The notes beneath the pieces are model-generated. The model saw nothing but the letters and a program-made list of their open reading frames with translations, did no database searches and was not told where the DNA came from. Shown piece by piece: positions 1 through 5,930 of a stretch of DNA of 9,891 bases (the stretch's first letter is position 1; every line of letters starts with the position of its first letter). The stretch is taken from NCBI GenBank assembly GCA_038249135.1, contig JBBRWO010000074.1, forward strand, positions 1 to 9,891, written 5' to 3'. The stretch comes from JBBRWO01 sp038249135 (GTDB lineage Bacteria; Actinomycetota; Coriobacteriia; Anaerosomatales; JAAXUF01). The position numbers were made by a program, and so were the translations under genes.

Positions 1-849
1 CTGATGGTCAACTACATCACCGCCGAGGGGTTCATCGCATTTGCCGCCATCGGTGGCGTCGATGCGGCGATTCTCCCCGGCATGCGTGTCCGTTTGCACA
101 CAGCTGACGGCGAGTTGCTCGGCGTCATGGGCCGTAAGCCCATCCACCTCATCGAGGACGATGAGCGCAAGAACGTCACCAAGATCGAGAAGCTCTTCAT
201 CGACCTCGGTATGTCCGCCGAGGAGGTCAAGAAGCGCGTACGCATCGGTGATCCGATCACCTTCGACGTCGGACTCGAGACCTTTGGCGACGGCATGGCC
301 GTCAGCCGCGCGTTCGACGACAAGATGGGCGCCTGGATCGCGGCCCGCGTGCTCGAGGAGGTCAAGGCCGCCGGTGGCGCGCCCGGAGACATCATCGCTG
401 CGGCCACCGTGCAGGAAGAGATCGGCATGCGCGGCGGCCACACCTCGGCGTACGGCGTGAACCCGGTCGTCGGCATCGCGGTCGAGGTCGGCCACGCTAC
501 CGACTATCCCGACATCGACAAGCGCAAGCACGGCGAGGCGGACTGCGGCAAGGGCCCGATCATCGCCCGCGGTCCCAACTGCAATACGATGCTGTTCGAC
601 CTGCTGGTCGCAGCTGCCGAGAAGGCCAAGGTGCCCTACCAGATCGGCGCCGAGCCCCGCGGCACGGGTACCGATGCCAACGCCATCCAGCTCTCGCGCG
701 GCGGCAAGGTCGCAGGGCTCATCTCGATTCCGCTTCGTTACATGCACACGCCAACGGAAGTTCTCGCGCTCTCAGACCTCGATGCCGCGGTTTCCTTGCT
801 GACGCAGTTTCTGCTCGACCTTGCGCCCGATACCGACTTCACCCCGTAA
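1..849 (+). CDS. M42 family metallopeptidase (glutamyl/deblocking aminopeptidase type), 5' end missing
   Basis: C-terminal part of an M42 co-catalytic zinc aminopeptidase, a cytosolic enzyme that trims peptides and usually forms large oligomers. The frame is open to the window edge, and a Leu codon precedes the Met at base 4. The family normally has a HMDEIGL-like first metal-ligand motif just here, so that Met is probably internal and about 60-70 residues are lost upstream. Numbering from that Met, visible family marks are the Asp-Asp pair D105-D106 (FDDKMGA), the catalytic and metal glutamates E138-E139 (QEEIG), GTGTDANAIQ at 220-229 and the last metal histidine H248 in RYMHTPTE. The fourth ligand position reads VEVGHATDYP, with Glu161 where the family usually has Asp. 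The stop lies 12 bp before smpB, so the two may be cotranscribed. Family assignment is firm; the substrate is not known. Confidence 0.93.
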   Translation: MMVNYITAEGFIAFAAIGGVDAAILPGMRVRLHTADGELLGVMGRKPIHLIEDDERKNVTKIEKLFIDLGMSAEEVKKRVRIGDPITFDVGLETFGDGMAVSRAFDDKMGAWIAARVLEEVKAAGGAPGDIIAAATVQEEIGMRGGHTSAYGVNPVVGIAVEVGHATDYPDIDKRKHGEADCGKGPIIARGPNCNTMLFDLLVAAAEKAKVPYQIGAEPRGTGTDANAIQLSRGGKVAGLISIPLRYMHTPTEVLALSDLDAAVSLLTQFLLDLAPDTDFTP

Positions 850-861
850 GCGACGGATCCC

Positions 862-1338
862 ATGGCCCGCGAAGAGAAGCTCATATCCAACAATAAGAAG
901 GCCTACCACGACTACTTCGTGGAGGAGACCTTCGAGTGCGGCATCGAACTGACCGGCACCGAGGTCAAGTCGTTGCGTGACAACCGTGCATCACTTCGCG
1001 ACACCTATGCCAACGTCAGGCAGGGCGAGGTGTGGCTACATGGCGTTCACATCGCACCCTATAGCCACGGCAACCGCGGGAACGTCGAGCCCAACCGCCC
1101 GCGTAAGTTGCTGCTGCACAAGAAGGAGATCCGCTATCTGGTCGGCAAGACCAAGGAACGCGGTTCGACGCTCATCCCGCTCAAGATGTACTTTACACCC
1201 AGCAACCTGGTGAAGGTCGAGTTGGGCCTCTGCCACGGCAAGAAGCTCTACGACAAGCGAGCCGACATCGCCGAGAAGGACCAGAAGCGTGATGTCGAGC
1301 GCGCACTGCGTGAGCGGCAAAAGGACACCGGCCGATGA
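862..1338 (+). CDS. smpB: SsrA-binding protein SmpB
   Basis: SmpB binds tmRNA, delivers it to ribosomes stalled on mRNAs lacking a stop codon, and takes the place of codon-anticodon pairing in the A site during trans-translation. The 158-aa length is normal. Recognisable family blocks are the start KLISNNKKAYHDYF, then ELTGTEVKSLR, LHGVHIAPYSHGN, a conserved HKKEI..L segment near the middle, LIPLKMYF, and the basic tail beginning GKKLYDKR that enters the mRNA channel. The ATG is chosen because the conserved N-terminus begins directly after it, although the Shine-Dalgarno match upstream is weak, which fits coupling to the peptidase gene. The RNA partner, ssrA, is encoded about 500 bp downstream on the same strand. 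The stop overlaps the next gene by 4 bp (ATGA). Confidence 0.98.
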   Translation: MAREEKLISNNKKAYHDYFVEETFECGIELTGTEVKSLRDNRASLRDTYANVRQGEVWLHGVHIAPYSHGNRGNVEPNRPRKLLLHKKEIRYLVGKTKERGSTLIPLKMYFTPSNLVKVELGLCHGKKLYDKRADIAEKDQKRDVERALRERQKDTGR

Positions 1339-1745
1339 CGCCTGCCGTGCCGATGGCACCCCCTGCCGCGCCGACGACGCGCACAGGTGCTGTGCTCGCG
1401 TGCTTCGCTGCGCTGGCGCTTGGCGGCTTTGTCTCGTTGTTCTCGGCGGGAATCGCATTGTTCGGTGACGGCTCATTCTCAGAGCGTCCGCCGATACTTG
1501 CGGGATCCGTTGTCGTGTTCGGGCTGTTGGGCCTCGGGCTGGGCGCCGTTGCTCCCGGGGCGTGGAAGCCGGTCGCCGTTTGCCTCGCATTCTCGGGGAT
1601 TCCGGTAGTCGCGTTCTTTGGCCGCGATTCATTTGGGCAGATTCCGATGATGGTGCTTGCGGGCGGGTTCGTACTCGGCGACGCCGCGGCTGGTGCGTTC
1701 GGCGCGTGGGCCGGTGCTCGGCTCCGGGCACGACGTTCGCTCTAG
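1335..1745 (+). CDS. small hypothetical membrane protein, four predicted helices
   Basis: I do not recognise a family. The 136-aa product has a proline/alanine-rich cytoplasmic-looking start (residues 1-15), then four hydrophobic stretches at roughly 19-44, 54-74, 78-96 and 103-128, and a short basic end (RLRARRSL) that suggests a cytoplasmic C-terminus by the positive-inside rule. The small residues Gly and Ala dominate the helices, and no catalytic or metal-binding motif is visible. The ATG overlaps the smpB stop codon (ATGA), so translation is probably coupled to smpB. No strong terminator separates it from smpB. It sits between smpB and ssrA, but nothing in its sequence suggests a part in trans-translation. 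Reality of the gene is supported by the overlap and frame length; function is unknown. Confidence 0.72.
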   Translation: MTPAVPMAPPAAPTTRTGAVLACFAALALGGFVSLFSAGIALFGDGSFSERPPILAGSVVVFGLLGLGLGAVAPGAWKPVAVCLAFSGIPVVAFFGRDSFGQIPMMVLAGGFVLGDAAAGAFGAWAGARLRARRSL

Positions 1746-1753
1746 ATTGTTCA

Positions 1754-1772
1754 GCACCGTGTCATACGGTGC
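1754..1772. repeat. perfect 7-bp inverted repeat ahead of ssrA
   Basis: GCACCGT and ACGGTGC flank a 5-base loop, GTCAT. The repeat sits 9 bp after the membrane-protein stop and 3 bp before the TATACT hexamer of the likely ssrA promoter. It could be a weak hairpin that ends the upstream transcript (no T-run follows) or an operator over the promoter. I cannot tell which. Confidence 0.5.
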
Positions 1773-1775
1773 GGG

Positions 1776-1781
1776 TATACT
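1776..1781 (+). promoter_or_regulatory. candidate -10 hexamer of the ssrA promoter
   Basis: TATACT matches the sigma-70 -10 consensus in five of six positions and lies about 60 bp before the mature tmRNA 5' end. This would give a short leader to be removed by RNase P. No good -35 lies at 16-18 bp; the closest, TTGTTC at 1747-1752, is 23 bp away. The assignment therefore rests on the -10 and on context only. Confidence 0.45.
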
Positions 1782-1838
1782 CTCCCAACGGTCGAGCTGA
1801 CCGAATGGCACCTTCACACGTCGATGCCACCCTCACGT

Positions 1839-2189
1839 GGGGGCGACTGGATTCGACACGATAGCTCTTCTGAGAGGAAGCAGGCCGCGGTCTCCTCACC
1901 GCGTTAAACAGGGGTACCCGCCTATAACTGGCGAAAATAACTACGCTCTCGCTGCCTAAATAGCCAGCGACGCTGACCCGTTGCATGTCTCCGGCATCGG
2001 TAAAGCGCAACTTAGGAGACTGCCGCTCCGGACGTAGTCGGTATGCCGTAGCGAAAGACTGAACCAACTGGGAAGGGGCGCGCTTGTCACCGCGCGTCGC
2101 CCCGACCGAGACCCAAACGGTGACTGAGCCTGGAGATGCCTCTCAGGGCGCTATTGTGGACCGGAGTTCGATTCTCCGCGCCTCCACCA
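1839..2189 (+). ncRNA. ssrA: transfer-messenger RNA (tmRNA, one-piece)
   Basis: tmRNA is charged with alanine, enters stalled ribosomes with SmpB, and supplies a short reading frame that tags the nascent protein for proteolysis. The 5' acceptor strand GGGGGCG (1839-1845) pairs with CGCCTCC, followed by discriminator A and an encoded CCA ending at 2189. The T arm is CGGAG-TTCGATT-CTCCG (2162-2178). The long helix 2 is visible as ACGATAGC (1858-1865) with GCTATTGT (2150-2157) and CTGAGAGG (1870-1877) with CCTCTCAG (2139-2146). The characteristic GGGGGCGACTGGATTCGAC 5' end is present. The tag frame runs from GGC at 1930 to the stop TAA at 1957-1959 and reads GENNYALAA, ending in the usual ALAA degron. 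The molecule is 351 nt and in one piece, the common bacterial form. Confidence 0.98.
1930..1959 (+). other. tmRNA proteolysis tag reading frame
   Basis: This reading frame encodes GENNYALAA and then TAA, added after the alanine carried by the tmRNA itself. GGC at 1930 is placed as the resume codon by comparison with other tmRNAs, where it begins shortly before the (E/D)NYALAA block. A tag one codon longer or shorter at the N-terminus is possible. The C-terminal ALAA is the ClpXP-type degron. Confidence 0.85.
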
Positions 2190-2232
2190 GCCACGTACTC
2201 GGGCGGCCGCCACGCTGCGGTCGTCCGTCATG

Positions 2233-2264
2233 CAGCCCGTCAGCCTCCGCTGGCGGGCTGTTTC
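2233..2264 (+). terminator. rho-independent terminator after ssrA
   Basis: A 12-bp stem (2233-2244 with 2249-2260, one T-G wobble) with a 4-base CTCC loop is followed directly by TTTCTGT. It lies 43 bp after the tmRNA CCA end. The T-run is short, but the stem is strong and GC-rich. The remaining bases to 2343 hold no further gene that I can support. Confidence 0.85.
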
Positions 2265-2343
2265 TGTGGATAGGGAATAGTAGTCGTATGAGTCTCGGCG
2301 CGACGAGTGGCATGCCGGGGGGTTCGATGAAGACGAGGCGAAC

Positions 2344-3984
2344 ATGATGCGGGATTACGAGCGCCTTCTCGAGGGGTTCGTCCTACCTTCCGTGATTCTG
2401 ACGACGGAAGGCAGCGTGGTGTTTTCCAATGCCGCGTGGCGTGTGGCGTGTGGCGAGTCTTCGGACGAGGCGTGGGCGTGGTTGGACGCCGTGGTGGTTG
2501 AGGAACGTACGCGTGTCCTTCAAGAAATCAAGCGCGTGCTGGGTTCAGGACAACCCGCCGAGGTGGAGTTCGACGTGCACGGTCGGTCAGGCATGCAGCA
2601 GACGCTGTGTGTCGCTTTTGGTTGCGTGCCGGTTGACGATGCCGACGGGCTTCTCGGCATCGCGCGCGATGTTTCGGCTTCACGCAGGCGCGAGAAGCGC
2701 CTCGTGTTCATGGCTGGGCACGATCCGCTCACGGGACTGGCGAATCGGCACACCTTCACGGAGGCACTGGAGCGTTCAGCGTCACTCGCGACGACGCGCG
2801 GCGTCACCAGCGTGCTCGTGATGCTCGACATGGACAACCTCAAGAAATACAACGACGCATTCGGGCACCTCGAGGGAGATCAGGCACTGGTGAACCTGTC
2901 CATGTTGCTACGCTCCCACATCCGCGCATCGGATCTGGCGGCACGGATCGGTGGCGACGAGTTCGCGCTCCTGCTCAACGGCGCGACGCTCGTAGATGCG
3001 GATGAAATCGCGTCGCGGATATGCAAGGCAGCCCGAGGTGAGTTCGTTGCAGGCGCGCGACAGGTGCAACTCGGCGTGAGTGGCGGCATTGCGGTCGTCG
3101 AGCCAGCCACGGGTTCTCGGGTCATCATCGATCGCGCGGACGCGGCGCTGTACGCGTCGAAGCAAAATGGTCGTCACCGCATCATGACGTGGGATGCCGA
3201 GCTCGGTGAACTTGCGACCAATGACCTCACCGCGCGTCGAGTCAGAGAGGCGCTCAGTAGCGATGCCGGACTTTCGTTGGTGTTCCAGCCCGTCGTTTCC
3301 CTTAAGGACGGCTCTGTCAGCTACTACGAGTCGCTCGCGCGCTTAGAGGTGGAGAACGGGGAGCGTCTGATGCCTCGCGACTTCTTGCCGACGGTCGAAC
3401 ATCTCGGCATGACGAAACAGCTGACGCTGCGAGTGCTCGATCTGGCGTTGGAGGCGATCGCGGAGCACCCGGGTGTCTCCCTGTCGGTGAACCTCTCTGC
3501 GGCTGACATCACTGATGGCGGCCTGATCGAGGACATCGAGGCCAGACTGCGCCGTGCAGGCGTTGAATCGTCCGCGCTGGCGTTCGAGATTCCCGAGAAC
3601 ACGCTCCTTTCAAATCTTGCCGAGGGCAGGGCATGGATCGAGCGTATGGCGAATGTGGGGTGTCGATTTGTGCTCGACGATTTTGATGCCGGCCTGGGTG
3701 TGTTCGTTCTTCTCAACGAGGAGCATATCGAGCAGGTCAAACTGTCAGTGACCGTCATCGATTCGCTCAGGCACTCTCGAGAATCCCGTCGGTTTATCGA
3801 AGCGGTGCGGGAGCTCATCGAGTCGCAAGGAAAGTCGACCGTCGCGGCGTTCATCGAGACCGATGCCATGCTGGCCGATGTGATCGGGGCCGGGTTCTCC
3901 TACAGCCAAGGCTATGCGTTACATGAGCCCGAGGCTGACCTGTCCCGATTGATTGAGTTGATGGACAGCGTTGCTGGCGTCTGA
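2344..3984 (+). CDS. PAS-GGDEF-EAL c-di-GMP signalling protein with degenerate EAL domain
   Basis: This 546-aa soluble protein has no membrane segment. Residues about 5-117 look like a PAS sensor (SVILTTEGSVVFSNAAWR; ending in the typical GIARDVSASRR). The GGDEF domain, about 120-285, starts at GHDPLTGLANR, and GGDEF is intact at 203-207. An RASD inhibitory site (194-197) lies five residues ahead, so diguanylate cyclase activity with product inhibition is expected. The EAL domain, about 295-540, keeps E329 (in ESL rather than EAL), N383, E415, the pair D445-D446, K466 and Q522. The AEGVE motif, however, reads AAFIE at 501-505, so the general-base glutamate is Ala502. Phosphodiesterase activity is therefore probably weak or lost. 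GAGG at 2335-2338 serves ATG 2344 (or ATG 2347). It appears to be a single-gene unit following the ssrA terminator. The PAS ligand is unknown. Confidence 0.95.
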   Translation: MMRDYERLLEGFVLPSVILTTEGSVVFSNAAWRVACGESSDEAWAWLDAVVVEERTRVLQEIKRVLGSGQPAEVEFDVHGRSGMQQTLCVAFGCVPVDDADGLLGIARDVSASRRREKRLVFMAGHDPLTGLANRHTFTEALERSASLATTRGVTSVLVMLDMDNLKKYNDAFGHLEGDQALVNLSMLLRSHIRASDLAARIGGDEFALLLNGATLVDADEIASRICKAARGEFVAGARQVQLGVSGGIAVVEPATGSRVIIDRADAALYASKQNGRHRIMTWDAELGELATNDLTARRVREALSSDAGLSLVFQPVVSLKDGSVSYYESLARLEVENGERLMPRDFLPTVEHLGMTKQLTLRVLDLALEAIAEHPGVSLSVNLSAADITDGGLIEDIEARLRRAGVESSALAFEIPENTLLSNLAEGRAWIERMANVGCRFVLDDFDAGLGVFVLLNEEHIEQVKLSVTVIDSLRHSRESRRFIEAVRELIESQGKSTVAAFIETDAMLADVIGAGFSYSQGYALHEPEADLSRLIELMDSVAGV

Positions 3985-3997
3985 CCTCAGGTACACT
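3971..3997 (+). promoter_or_regulatory. weak candidate promoter for the three-gene unit at 4030
   Basis: TTGCTG (3971-3976) and TACACT (3992-3997) are separated by 15 bp, slightly short of the ideal. They overlap the end of the GGDEF-EAL gene and lie 32 bp before the next ATG. Read-through from the upstream gene is an equal possibility, as no terminator hairpin is visible in the 45-bp gap. Confidence 0.35.
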
Positions 3998-4029
3998 CGC
4001 TCGACTGCAGCATCGCGAAAGGGAATCGC

Positions 4030-4416
4030 ATGTCCGTGCGTACGTGGGGCTTCTCGCCCGACGAGTGGGCGTCGGCCCGCGGCCGTCTCATGAATCTACT
4101 CGCCGAGGTGGCTGCGGCACGCTCGACCGTCACATATGGTGAGGTCGCTCAGCGCGTCTTTGACGGGCGCGTCAGCGCCAGATCCGGTGCGTTGATGGAC
4201 CTGCTGGGCGACATCGACCTCATGGCTGAGCGCTCCCGCGGCATCATCATCGCCTCCCTGGTGGTTCGCGCCGACTCCGGAATCCCCGGCGAGGGCTACT
4301 TCATCTTTGCTCAGGAAGAACTCGGACGCGCCATCACCGATCGCCGAGAGTTCTGGTGCGGAGAGGTCGAGCGGGTCTGGGACTCGTTCGCTGCCGAGAA
4401 GGCGACCACCACGTGA
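4030..4416 (+). CDS. conserved-looking 128-aa hypothetical protein
   Basis: I cannot give this protein a name. It is soluble, 128 aa, with no signal peptide or membrane segment. Residues about 15-50 (RLMNLLAEVAAARSTVTYGEVAQRV in short blocks) look like a helix followed by a TYGE-type winged-helix start. The middle has hydrophobic strands (GIIIASLVVRAD), then a SGIPGEGYF turn, and the end has an FWxxEVERVWDSF helix. This pattern of (S)xLVV...GxPGEGFF...FWxxE is one I have met in short uncharacterised bacterial proteins, but no function follows from it. AAAGGG at 4018-4023 is a well-placed Shine-Dalgarno site, 6 bp before ATG. Its stop overlaps the GTG of the URO-D-like gene (GTGA), so the two are very likely translated together. 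Confidence 0.88.
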   Translation: MSVRTWGFSPDEWASARGRLMNLLAEVAAARSTVTYGEVAQRVFDGRVSARSGALMDLLGDIDLMAERSRGIIIASLVVRADSGIPGEGYFIFAQEELGRAITDRREFWCGEVERVWDSFAAEKATTT

Positions 4417-5279
4417 GCCGCCGATCGGTACCGGCCGCTCTAGCCGGTCGCGATGTGGGATTCGTGTGCGGCCTGACGTGGCTCTTGCCCGATGTTGTCG
4501 GCGCACTGCTCAGCGATGCGGCCTCGGTCCCACCGGCGGAGGCGCTCGCATCCGTAGCCGTGGCTGCGGGCGTGGACTTCGTGTTTGTGCCCGCAGGTGA
4601 ATTGTGGGCAGCGGAAGCGGCTTCGATTCTCGCAGCATCCGACATCGCGACAATCTGGTCGGTGACCGGTGTGTTCGGTCGCGTGGCGCTCAGCCTCGGC
4701 TGGGTCGAGGCACTCCGCCTGACTGCGGCAGAGCCCGGTGCGCTCGCCAGTGCGCTGGCGGAGGCTCTTCACGACGCCCTCGTGGAGATGCGTGCAGGGA
4801 TCGCCGCTGGCGTCGAGGCCGTCTTGGTCGCTGACGACCTCGCTGGCGCCACCGGGCCGCTCGTCGCACCCGACTACGCGCTCGACGCCCTCATTCCTTG
4901 CTACCGCAGTATCGCGCGCACAGCGAGGGTGGACGGCGTCCCGAGCATCTTCCACTCCGACGGAGACGTGCGGGTGCTCATGCCTTCGCTGGTACGTGCG
5001 GGCTTCTCGGCGATTCACCTGGCGGGAATCGGAGAGGATGCTTGGGGTGCGTGCTACACGGCAGCGCGCAGCGAAGGGCTCGCGGTACTCGGAGGGCTCG
5101 AGGCGATGTCGGTTGTTCACGGCGCGCGTCGAGCGGGGGAGCGGGCTGGCAGAATCGCACTCGCCGACGGGCTTCTAGTGTGTGACGATGGTGGCATCAC
5201 ATCTGCCGAGGAGGTCGTGGCGCTCACTGCCGCCATCGATGTCGCACGCGAGGTATTCGCGGCCGGCACCACCGTCTGA
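4413..5279 (+). CDS. uroporphyrinogen decarboxylase (URO-D) superfamily protein
   Basis: A 288-aa TIM-barrel-type protein of the URO-D/corrinoid methyltransferase superfamily. The signs are LVADDLAG (D141-D142 in the middle of it), then P-x-Y...LIPCYRSIAR, and HSDGDVRVLMPSLVRAGFSAIHLAG with H181-S182-D183-G184. Homologues include true HemE, MtaA/MtbA-type cobamide methyltransferases and many unassigned proteins. The Cys-containing HxC zinc site of the methyltransferases is absent here (HSD), and the arginine-rich N-terminus of HemE is not seen, so neither activity should be assumed. At 288 aa it is shorter than the usual roughly 340. Frame upstream is open to 4356, but the GTG at 4413 that overlaps the previous stop (GTGA) is the sensible start; the earlier residues are the shadow of the upstream gene. 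A role with cobamide or a tetrapyrrole is inference. Confidence 0.82.
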   Translation: MSRRSVPAALAGRDVGFVCGLTWLLPDVVGALLSDAASVPPAEALASVAVAAGVDFVFVPAGELWAAEAASILAASDIATIWSVTGVFGRVALSLGWVEALRLTAAEPGALASALAEALHDALVEMRAGIAAGVEAVLVADDLAGATGPLVAPDYALDALIPCYRSIARTARVDGVPSIFHSDGDVRVLMPSLVRAGFSAIHLAGIGEDAWGACYTAARSEGLAVLGGLEAMSVVHGARRAGERAGRIALADGLLVCDDGGITSAEEVVALTAAIDVAREVFAAGTTV

Positions 5280-5300
5280 CACCGACCGAGGAGCCACCCG

Positions 5301-5789
5301 ATGACCCACTCGATGCGCCGCCACGACTGCGAGATCACCGATCCGTCGACTATCGACGAGATCCTCTCGGCGGGTCGCTTCGCCACGGTGGCGCTTTGCG
5401 ACGGCAACGAACCCTACGTCGTCACGCTGTCGTGCGGCTACGATGTGGCGCTCAACCGCCTCTGTTTCCACGTCGCAACCGCGGGACGCAAGCTCGACAT
5501 CATCGCCAAGAACCCGCGGGCGTGCGCAACGATCATCGACGACCTGGGCTACAAGTACGGAGCGTGCGCGCACCCGTTCCGCTCGGTGGTTCTGGGCGGG
5601 ACGATGAGGCTTGTCGAGGATCCCGATGACATTCGCGCCGGAATGCGCTCCCTGATCGACCAGCTCGAAACGCCAGCCGACGCCGAGGCGATCTTCGAGC
5701 GGCACAACCTCGAAACCGACGAGGGACTGCGACGATTCAGGCTGCTGGTGCTCGACATCGATCATGTGAGCGCCAAGCAAGACGAGTGA
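5301..5789 (+). CDS. FMN-binding split-barrel protein, NimA/PNPOx-like
   Basis: A 162-aa member of the pyridoxamine 5'-phosphate oxidase-like flavin split-barrel superfamily, nearest in appearance to the NimA-like group. Typical blocks are RxxDCEITDPSTIDEIL at the start, then FATVALCDGNEPYVVTLSCGYD, LCFHVATAGRKLDIIAKNPRACATI and a central SVVLGGTMRLVED strand pair. Such dimers bind FMN (some bind F420 or heme) and reduce small molecules; the substrate is not deducible. GAGGAG (5288-5293) lies 7 bp before ATG 5301 and fixes this start, though ATG 5313 would also keep the family N-terminus. It follows the URO-D-like gene by 21 bp and is probably the last gene of the unit that begins at 4030. 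No clear terminator follows it in the next 140 bp. Confidence 0.92.
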   Translation: MTHSMRRHDCEITDPSTIDEILSAGRFATVALCDGNEPYVVTLSCGYDVALNRLCFHVATAGRKLDIIAKNPRACATIIDDLGYKYGACAHPFRSVVLGGTMRLVEDPDDIRAGMRSLIDQLETPADAEAIFERHNLETDEGLRRFRLLVLDIDHVSAKQDE

Positions 5790-5930
5790 CGACCGTCCGA
5801 CACACCCGCCTTTCGCCGCCGCAGAACTCGCTGAAGCGCCGAACCTTCGCACGCCGCGTTCAAATCATGTTCACACCCTGTCTCCACACTTGTCGTGAAC
5901 GTTCATACACGAATCGAGGGAGCAGCGTCG
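5790..5930 (+). promoter_or_regulatory. 141-bp leader with palindromic candidate operator
   Basis: TGAACGTTCA at 5896-5905 is a perfect 10-bp palindrome. A further half, GTTCAC, lies at 5869-5874, so GTTCAC and GTGAAC (5895-5900) also form a 6-bp inverted repeat across 20 bases. Such a layout of half-sites ahead of the NapH-like gene is a plausible regulator binding region. I see no convincing -10/-35 pair and no hairpin terminator for the preceding gene. Confidence 0.45.
5916..5922 (+). promoter_or_regulatory. ribosome binding site that fixes the start at 5931
   Basis: GAGGGAG lies 8 bp before ATG 5931. The frame is open further, with an ATG at 5895, but that one has no Shine-Dalgarno site and would place coding sequence through the palindrome, so 5931 is preferred. 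Confidence 0.8.

Noticed and set aside
1036..1731. 231-codon open frame on the - strand over smpB and the membrane-protein gene
   Set aside because: Low-complexity Arg/Pro/Thr composition antisense to smpB; no ribosome site or family motif.
2160..2189. A separate tRNA suggested by the GTTCGATTC arm and CCA end
   Set aside because: No D or anticodon arms lie upstream at tRNA spacing; the arm and acceptor pair with the tmRNA 5' end at 1839.
2084..2347. 87-codon + strand frame between ssrA and the GGDEF gene
   Set aside because: It covers the 3' third of tmRNA and the terminator stem, so it cannot be a normal gene.
4440..5120. 226-codon open frame on the - strand within the URO-D-like gene
   Set aside because: Antisense shadow of a gene with clear superfamily motifs; composition is Arg/Cys/His-rich without domains.
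4413..5279. Calling the URO-D-like gene hemE
   Set aside because: Only superfamily motifs are visible; the HSDG segment and short length fit unassigned URO-D-like proteins better than true uroporphyrinogen decarboxylase.
5175..5852. 225-codon open frame on the - strand over the split-barrel gene
   Set aside because: Antisense to a convincing NimA/PNPOx-like protein with a strong ribosome site; no motif of its own.
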